In this document: positions 58,359 through 64,000 of the stretch, piece by piece
Layout: every line of letters begins with the position of its first letter
Position numbering within the stretch: the stretch's first letter is position 1
Assembly (NCBI RefSeq): GCF_002575655.3
Contig: NC_053037.3
Location: forward strand, 445,625,793 to 445,689,792
Origin: Aegilops tauschii subsp. strangulata
Lineage: Eukaryota > Streptophyta > Magnoliopsida > Poales > Poaceae
Length of the DNA stretch: 64,000 nt
Reading direction: 5' to 3'
Position numbers and translations under genes: made by a program
The notes under the pieces: generated by a model
What the model saw: the letters and a program-made list of their open reading frames with translations, nothing else
The model's database searches: none
What the model was told of the DNA's origin: nothing

Positions 58359-59331
58359 GAGAAAGAACCCTCAGTACGGCAGATTCCCCAACCGAGCGGA
58401 GCTGGTTCGACCGCGAGCAGCGTCGAGAAAGTCTACGGCGAGAGGCGACGGCAAGCGGAAGTGGCGAAATGCGGTGGGCTTTACCGGCAGCCTGGCGGCG
58501 GCGACAGGCGTCGAGCTAAGTGTTTACCGCCGCGATAGGCGGTGCCATGGCATAGACGCGGAGGAGCTTGTGCAGGTGTGAATGGGGACTATACCGGAGG
58601 GGGTGGCGGGCGCGGTGAGGGTTTTTGTGACGTGGGGATGGTGAGGGTTTTCTTTTTCTTTTTTGAATTGGGTGGTGAGGGTTTCTGTCCCACAAAGAAT
58701 TTTGGGGGCGACGGTTTGCTAGAGCGAACCGTGTGTGATTGACGCAACAGCCAAAATGAAAGTCATTGCACACGGTTCCAATTTTGGGAACTGTGTGTGA
58801 TTGACGTACTACCTACGTTTCCTGGTTTATTGGTCCCCCTTTGAAATTTTTACCACATTTTTACCAAATATTTAACATACTCAGACATAGATAATAAGCG
58901 TACACGTACATAAGTATAGTTCAACCATGAGTACATAGTTCAACCGGCATTAAGCATACTCAAGCGTACATAGTTTGATCCATCCCACATCTCATCTCAC
59001 ATGCGGCCGTCACGATCCTGAACACTAACCCTAGTCGGATTACTAGCAGAAATCATTTGCACAGATGAAACAACTAATCACTTATCACCTGTACCATTCA
59101 AACAATCAATACACTACACAGATCTAACGAAACTTACTCAGATTTCATGGATTGGGAGAACATAACCACAGAATTTCTATTCCAAAAAGGGGGAGGCAGG
59201 ACTAACCAGAGAAATCCTATGATCTATTTGACACATAAATGGGTATAGATAACTAACCAGCTGTCCGTCGCCATCGGAGTCGTCGCCAGAGTTGTCGTCG
59301 GAGTCGTCGCCAGAGTGGTCATCGGAGGCGG
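58359..59331. other. Upstream flank of the F-box pseudogene and CACTA subterminal block 3
   Basis: 58400-58620 is GC-rich and could hold the pseudogene's promoter or leader. 58725-58830 has AACCGTGTGTGATTGACG twice and CACACGGTTCC, the CACTA subterminal type. The end (about 59262-59331) encodes on the minus strand an Asp/Ser-rich repeat (SGDDSDDNSGDDSDGDG), perhaps the end of another captured exon. No complete gene is seen. Confidence 0.5.
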
Positions 59332-60360
59332 CACTACTAGGAAAAGGCCTGCTTGTGGCGCACCTGTTTTGGCTACGAATGGCGCACTACAGGTGCGCCA
59401 CTAGCATCACGCCATTAGAATTTAATACTAATGGCGCACCCCTGGTGCGCCATTAGTATACCAGATACTAATGGCGCACCAGGGAGTGCGCCATTAGTAT
59501 ATCCCATGGTGCGCCATTACTATCTGACTTAGTAATGGCGCACCACATAGAAGTGCGCCATTACTAACATTTTTTTCAAAAAAAATTCAGATATTTTTTT
59601 TCAATTTTTTTTATTTTTTTCTTAATCTTGGGTCACTATGGCTTAATCTCGGGTCAATATGCTTAATCTCAAGTCAAATCGCACTAAGTGGTCAGCTTAA
59701 CTTCACAGTTCTATCCAACCCCAGCACCACCTCACTTAACAGGCACTTGTTGATATATCTATTATATCAATCCTATTAAACCTTGTTGATGTCTAGGACT
59801 TTGTTCATGTTCATGAGTATGATGAAATTTTGAAAAATATTTCAAACTTCCCGGTCATATTACGTATCATTTTTTGAAAAAAGATTCCAAAAAAAAGTTC
59901 GAAACCAAATTTTTTTCTGTTACTAGTGGCACACCTAGCAAATGGTGCGCCACTAGTAAGTTTGAAATTTTTCCATTTTTCCCCTCTAGATCATAAAAGC
60001 CCCGTAACTTTTTTTCTGTTAGGTTTTTGAGGATTTTGAAAATGTTTAACGGGGTTCCCAACAAGTAGTAAATAAAGTCGAAATTCATATTTGTAAATTT
60101 TCCCTCTAGATATTAACGTCAGGGTGCAGCGATAACTCGTCGGCGGTGACGGCAACCTCTGTCTCCATCTCCACGCCATGCTCCGGTGCTTTAGCAGCCC
60201 CAGCGTCGCCACTCCCTCCGATGGGGCGCTTTAGCGGAATCCTCATACACCGACGGCTTTGAGGACTGAGAGCGGCGTCGAGGATGCAAGCGAAGAGAGA
60301 GGATTGTGCGTGCGTAGCGAGGATGGGGGGTGCGGCCGCTCGGGCGCACCATTAATATGG
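59332..60360. mobile_element. Second CACTA-type end with GGCGCACC subterminal repeats (incomplete)
   Basis: CACTACTAGGAAAAGGCC at 59332 is a typical Triticeae CACTA terminus. It is followed by alternating TGGCGCACC and GGTGCGCCA motifs between about 59360 and 59570. One more copy lies at about 59943 and one at about 60347. No inverted copy of the terminus is found, so it is truncated or its end has diverged. The segment near 60120-60240 has a GC-rich minus-strand frame (MAWRWRQRLPSPPTSY) too short to call. Confidence 0.6.
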
Positions 60361-61209
60361 AGTTGTGGGAGAAAGGCGGGCGGTGGTCAAACCGATGGCT
60401 CGCCTCCTAGTGAGACTGTGCACCGGACTGCTGGCATGCCTACCAAAGTTTCACACAGCTACTCGCACGCCTCCCGATGACACTGCGCAGCGAGTATGCC
60501 TCCGTCAATTCAAACATGCACGCACGCCTCCCTGTCTGCCTGTGCGGCGGACTGCTCGCATGCGTCCCGTCAACTCACGCCGGCTCGCACGCCACACGGG
60601 TCGCGCGGCAGCACGTATATTGTTTTTCTATTTGGATGATTAATGTTGCCGCTTTATTGCTTAACCGAAGCATGTCACGTATCCATTGTTGGTCTAACGC
60701 TCACAGTTCGAATAAATAATCCGTTTTGGATATTGGTTCCCAATTATTAATTATCTCCCATCTGTAATTAGATAAAGATTACATCAAAACTGGTCTCAAA
60801 TTTGATAAAAAAAAGTACAATGCCACTTTGTATTGGTGTCCATATGACAACATGATAAGTTCCATGAACTTAAAATAAGTTTTGGATGTACTAGAATTTA
60901 AAAATCAAGATTCTCAATGTTTGAAATTTGTTGCACGGGGAGTAAACATGCACCCTGTGAGACACATGTGTTTTTGCAATCCATTTAGGTGCACTGTCAC
61001 GTGTGCATGTAGCTCATATTTGATTTTTGCACATTATACCCGCAGAAAATCAATCACTCAATGTACTAAAACGTCTTAATGATCTCTGTGTTTTTTTGAA
61101 ATTAAAACGTCCCTCCTTTGGTAACCTGTATGTTCACCGCGGGATAATTAATTTAACATGCATCTTAGTTGTGGTGGATTCGCGTTGTGTGTGTGGGTGT
61201 GTGCGTCTG
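60361..61209. other. Unassigned segment
   Basis: 60400-60610 is GC-rich, with repeated GCACGCCTCCC and ACTGCTCGCATGC motifs. 60640-61209 is AT-rich. I see no gene, LTR or terminal repeat here. Confidence 0.4.
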
Positions 61210-62950
61210 GGGGTGGCGGGTGGCTCACAGTACACTACCAGTTGTGAGCCACCGTGTGGGTTGGCCGTTTTATTAGGCAGGCCGGTGCCACATCAGAGTC
61301 ATGAAAATCGTTATTTAAAATATTTCACAACCCTTTCATACATAATTTTTTTGGCCACATGTAGTCGATAGTTATCCTACATGACACCCGATACTCGCGT
61401 GTGACGCTTTCTGTGGGCCCGCGAGGTCGTCGTCCGTCACTTTGACGAACAGCCGACAGTGAGGTTAATTTGACCAGGAATGTAGAATCTTTTTTGTTTG
61501 TGTTGGGTGGTATATAGTACGCGTCGAAGAGGTGGGAGGGACTAGAATATATACTATACGTACACGTCCGTCAACAAGTACACCTCACTCAGTGTCGGGA
61601 CTTTTTGGTTACCGAGGCACATGCCACGTGAAATTGGTTATTCAAACATCACACAACACCTTTTTGGGCCACATGCATATCCTAGCTAGGACACTCACGT
61701 GTGACGCTTCCATCGGTGGGCCCACGAGGCCATCGTCGATGCATGCATGCATCACTTTGACCTACATCGGGAGAGGTTAATTAATTTCACCATCGATGTG
61801 GATTCCTTTGGGTTGTACATATATTACGGCAGGAGCATATAGTATGCGGTGAAGACGGGGGAAGGGGACCATCATATGTAGTACGCTTGATATGAACCTC
61901 ACTCTGTGCGGGTGCATGGTTTACGGTTTTTGAGGCATGTGGCACATCAAAGTTGTGCATTTTGGGTATTCAACATTATATGTTTGGCCCACATGCAAAG
62001 CGGTGATGGTCGTCATCTCGCACCCAATTAAGCGGTTATAAGCGATATCGATGCTTTCCATCTGTGGGCCCGCTTGGTCCATCACTACTTTTTTCCTGAC
62101 AACAAGAGAGGTTAATTTGACTTAGGAGGGAATTATTATTTTTGCTCTGGGATGACATGCATGATACAGTTTGAGCACACACACATGCATGTGTATGCAT
62201 GAATCCCTCCCATCGAGTCGAAGTGGCTAGTACAACGACACATCATGAAACGATCTCGCTCTGTGTGGGGAGCTAGTGTATGATTTTTGACACACGCGCC
62301 ACATCAATGTTGTGTACTCAAGCATGCATGCATGCATCACCTCCATACATATGCATGCACTGGTTGCCTTCGAATGATACACTCCCTCGCGTGGTTATCG
62401 GCGACAAGTCTATATATTCATGGGCCTGTGTGGACATCCATGATCACCTTGACCAACAACAAGATAGGTTACCATGGCAGATTCTTCATTTGGTTCGTGT
62501 TATCATAGTATAGGTCATGGTGAGATTCAGACCTAATTAAGTTTGAGTGCATATACTATGCATGCATGCATGCATGAATCCCCGCCGTTGGCTTGAAGTG
62601 TGGTGTAACATAAATATGCATCGTCAACCTAACCCTCACTCAGTGTGGGGATTTCTAGTTCGAAATCACGGTGCCACATCAAAGTTGCTCCGTTACTCAA
62701 AAACACACCTCTCCATACATATGTTTGGGCCACATGCATGCAGTGGTTGTCTTCGGGGACTAGCTACTTGCGTGATTATTGGCGAGCTAGCCCATCTCCG
62801 GGGTCGCATGGACGGCCATCACTTTTACCAACAACAATAGAGAGGTTGTACGACCAAGGTGGATTATTCTTGGTTCATTTTACGATCCATCTTGGTGAGA
62901 TATATGCCTCTCTGGCCCGCCGGCTGAAAGTGTGTGGGGGGGGGGGTTGC
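61210..62950. repeat. Degenerate tandem array, about five units of 318-375 bp
   Basis: The shared landmark GCCACATCA (or close variants) occurs at 61287, 61623, 61941, 62298 and 62673, at spacings of 336, 318, 357 and 375. Around each, in order, are CACTCAGTGTGGGG-like, GCCACATCA, a GGGCCACATGCA-like motif, GTGGGCCC and AGAGAGGTTAATTTGA-like segments. Several units contain runs of GCAT. Units are well diverged, so the array is old. Confidence 0.75.
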
Positions 62951-62952
62951 TA

Positions 62953-63918
62953 CTTCACACTTTGCTAGGTGAACCTCGGATTGGGGGGCATGCATTCATA
63001 GCTTAGGATTCCCTTCGTGGCGACACGAGGGGGGTGTGGGCTGCTAGCTACTTCGCACTTTGCTTGGTGAACCTCGGTTGGGGGGAGGGGGGCATGCATT
63101 CATAGCTTAGGATTCCCTTCATGCCGACACGAGGGTGGCTGCTAGCTACTTCGCACTTTGCTAGGTGAACCTCGGTTGGGGGGCATACATTCATAGCTTA
63201 GAATTCCCTTCGTGCCGACACGAGGGAGGGGTGGCTGCTAGCTACTTCGCACTTTGCTAGGGTGAACCTCGGTTGGGGGCATGCATTCATAGCTTAGGAT
63301 TCCCTTCGTGACGACACGAGGGAGGGGGGCTGCTAGCTACTTTGCACTTTGCTAGGTGAACCTCGGTTGGGGGGGGGCATGCATTCATAGCTTAGGAATC
63401 CCTTCGTGCCGACATAAGGGAGGGGGCTGCTAGCTACTTCGCACTTTGCTAGGTGAAGCTCGGTTGGGGGGCATGCATTCATAGCTTAGGATTCCCTTCG
63501 TGCCGACACGAGGGAGGGGGCTGCTAGCTACTTCGCACTTTGCTGGGGTGAACCTCGGTTGGGGGGCATGCATTCATAGCTTAGGATTCCCTTCGCGCCG
63601 ACATGAGAGAGGGGGGCTGCTAGCTACTTCACACTTTGCTAGGGTGAACCTCGGTTGGGGGGCATGCATTCATAGCTTAGGATTCCCTTCGTGCCGACAC
63701 GAGGGAGGGGGGCTGCTAGCTACTTCGCACTTTGCTAGGTGAATGAACCTCGGTTGGGGGCATGCATTCATAGCTTAGGATTCCCTTCGTGCTGACACGG
63801 GGGAGGAGGGGGGCTGCTAACTACTTCGCACTTTGCTAGGTGAACCTCGGTTGGGGGGGAGGGGGCATGCATTCATATATAGCTTAGGATTCCCTTCATG
63901 CCGACATGAGGGGGCGGG
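62953..63918. repeat. Minisatellite, about ten copies of a 94-106 bp unit
   Basis: Units start with CTTCGCACTTTGCTAGG at about 62953, 63050, 63148, 63244, 63339, 63436, 63530, 63626, 63722 and 63823. Each contains GAACCTCGGTTGGGG, a G run of variable length, GCATGCATTCATAGCTTAGG and GGGCTGCTAGCTA. Copies are very alike, unlike the older array they sit in. Open frames across it are a result of the repeat. Confidence 0.93.
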
Positions 63919-64000
63919 GCAAGCAATACCGTGCGCTTTGCGAGAGAGGTGCCACATCGAAGTTGCATTTGGTATTTGAAAATCAAACCACCATTTTGAT
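63919..64000. repeat. Resumption of the older tandem array
   Basis: GTGCCACATCGAAGTTGCATT at about 63949 is the same landmark as in the 61210-62950 array. It lies 1278 bp after the previous one, which is about 311 bp if the minisatellite is subtracted. Confidence 0.65.

Larger units (their letters stand above)
53110..59331. mobile_element. CACTA-type transposon region (family with GTGTGCGAT subterminal repeats), right end undefined
   Basis: CACTACTGCAGG at 53110 opens directly inside the LTR fragment, with TAA before it as a possible 3-bp duplication. Short subterminal motifs (AACCGTGTGTGATT, TGTGTGCGATG, CACACGGTT) follow in dense blocks at about 53160-53710, 54960-55160 and 58725-58830. 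No transposase is visible. Between the blocks lie two decayed host-derived genes. I cannot find the matching inverted terminus, so the right boundary and the number of elements are uncertain. Confidence 0.6.

Noticed and set aside
63500..63742. 80-codon frame in the minisatellite
   Set aside because: The protein repeats with the DNA unit and is open only because the unit lacks a stop in that phase.
62953..63918. Possible CRISPR array
   Set aside because: The whole unit repeats without unique spacers, and the setting is a plant genome full of transposons. It is a minisatellite.

Overview
The window reads as intergenic DNA of a large grass genome, most likely Triticeae (wheat, Aegilops, barley or rye relatives). 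The LTRs at 45496-46966 and 46967-48184 look like the Triticeae Sabrina and WHAM families. That naming is from memory of the families, not a search. I see no intact single-copy host gene and no rRNA or tRNA gene. About 60 of the 64 kb is transposable element, stacked by nested insertion, with 5-bp target duplications at both ends of the three elements that lie wholly in the window.

Layout. (1) A minus-strand Sabrina-like (Athila-lineage) element runs from 46966 down past position 1. It keeps a 5' LTR, a decayed gag, a protease remnant and an Athila ORF1-type gene, but no reverse transcriptase or integrase. (2) It is split at 1007-26063 by a plus-strand Tat-lineage Gypsy element (target duplication ATAAA). 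That element is itself split at 13472-25143 by a second Tat-lineage element (target duplication AGCGG). Both Tat elements carry the usual plus-strand gag-pol and also a multi-exon gene on the opposite strand with its own TATA box. The inner element has lost gag-end, protease and most of RT in one deletion. (3) The Sabrina-like element is also split at 31496-45467, exactly inside its primer-binding site, by a Tekay-type chromovirus with 4.16-kb LTRs (target duplication CCCCG). (4) 46967-52242 is a minus-strand, non-autonomous WHAM-like element into whose LTR the Sabrina-like element inserted. Its other LTR is cut by a second Sabrina-type LTR, 52243-53109.

(5) 53110 to about 60360 is CACTA transposon territory: two CACTA-type termini (53110 and 59332), blocks of subterminal repeats, and between them two decayed host-derived genes on the minus strand. 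One is a 3'-5' exonuclease-like pseudogene (53884-54606). The other is a six-exon pseudogene (55458-58358) whose exon phases join a B3-like N-terminal region to F-box, leucine-rich and FBD regions. (6) 61210-64000 is tandem-repeat DNA: about five diverged units of 318-375 bp, with a ten-copy minisatellite of about 96 bp expanded inside one of them.

All retrotransposon coding regions are broken by stops and frameshifts. Many of the stops look like CAG-to-TAG changes, as expected from deamination of methylated cytosine. The points most worth a second look are the B3/F-box chimera, the paired antisense genes of the two Tat elements, the split reading frame inside the Tekay LTR, the templated deletion junction at 16204-16280, and the minisatellite nested in a satellite-like array.
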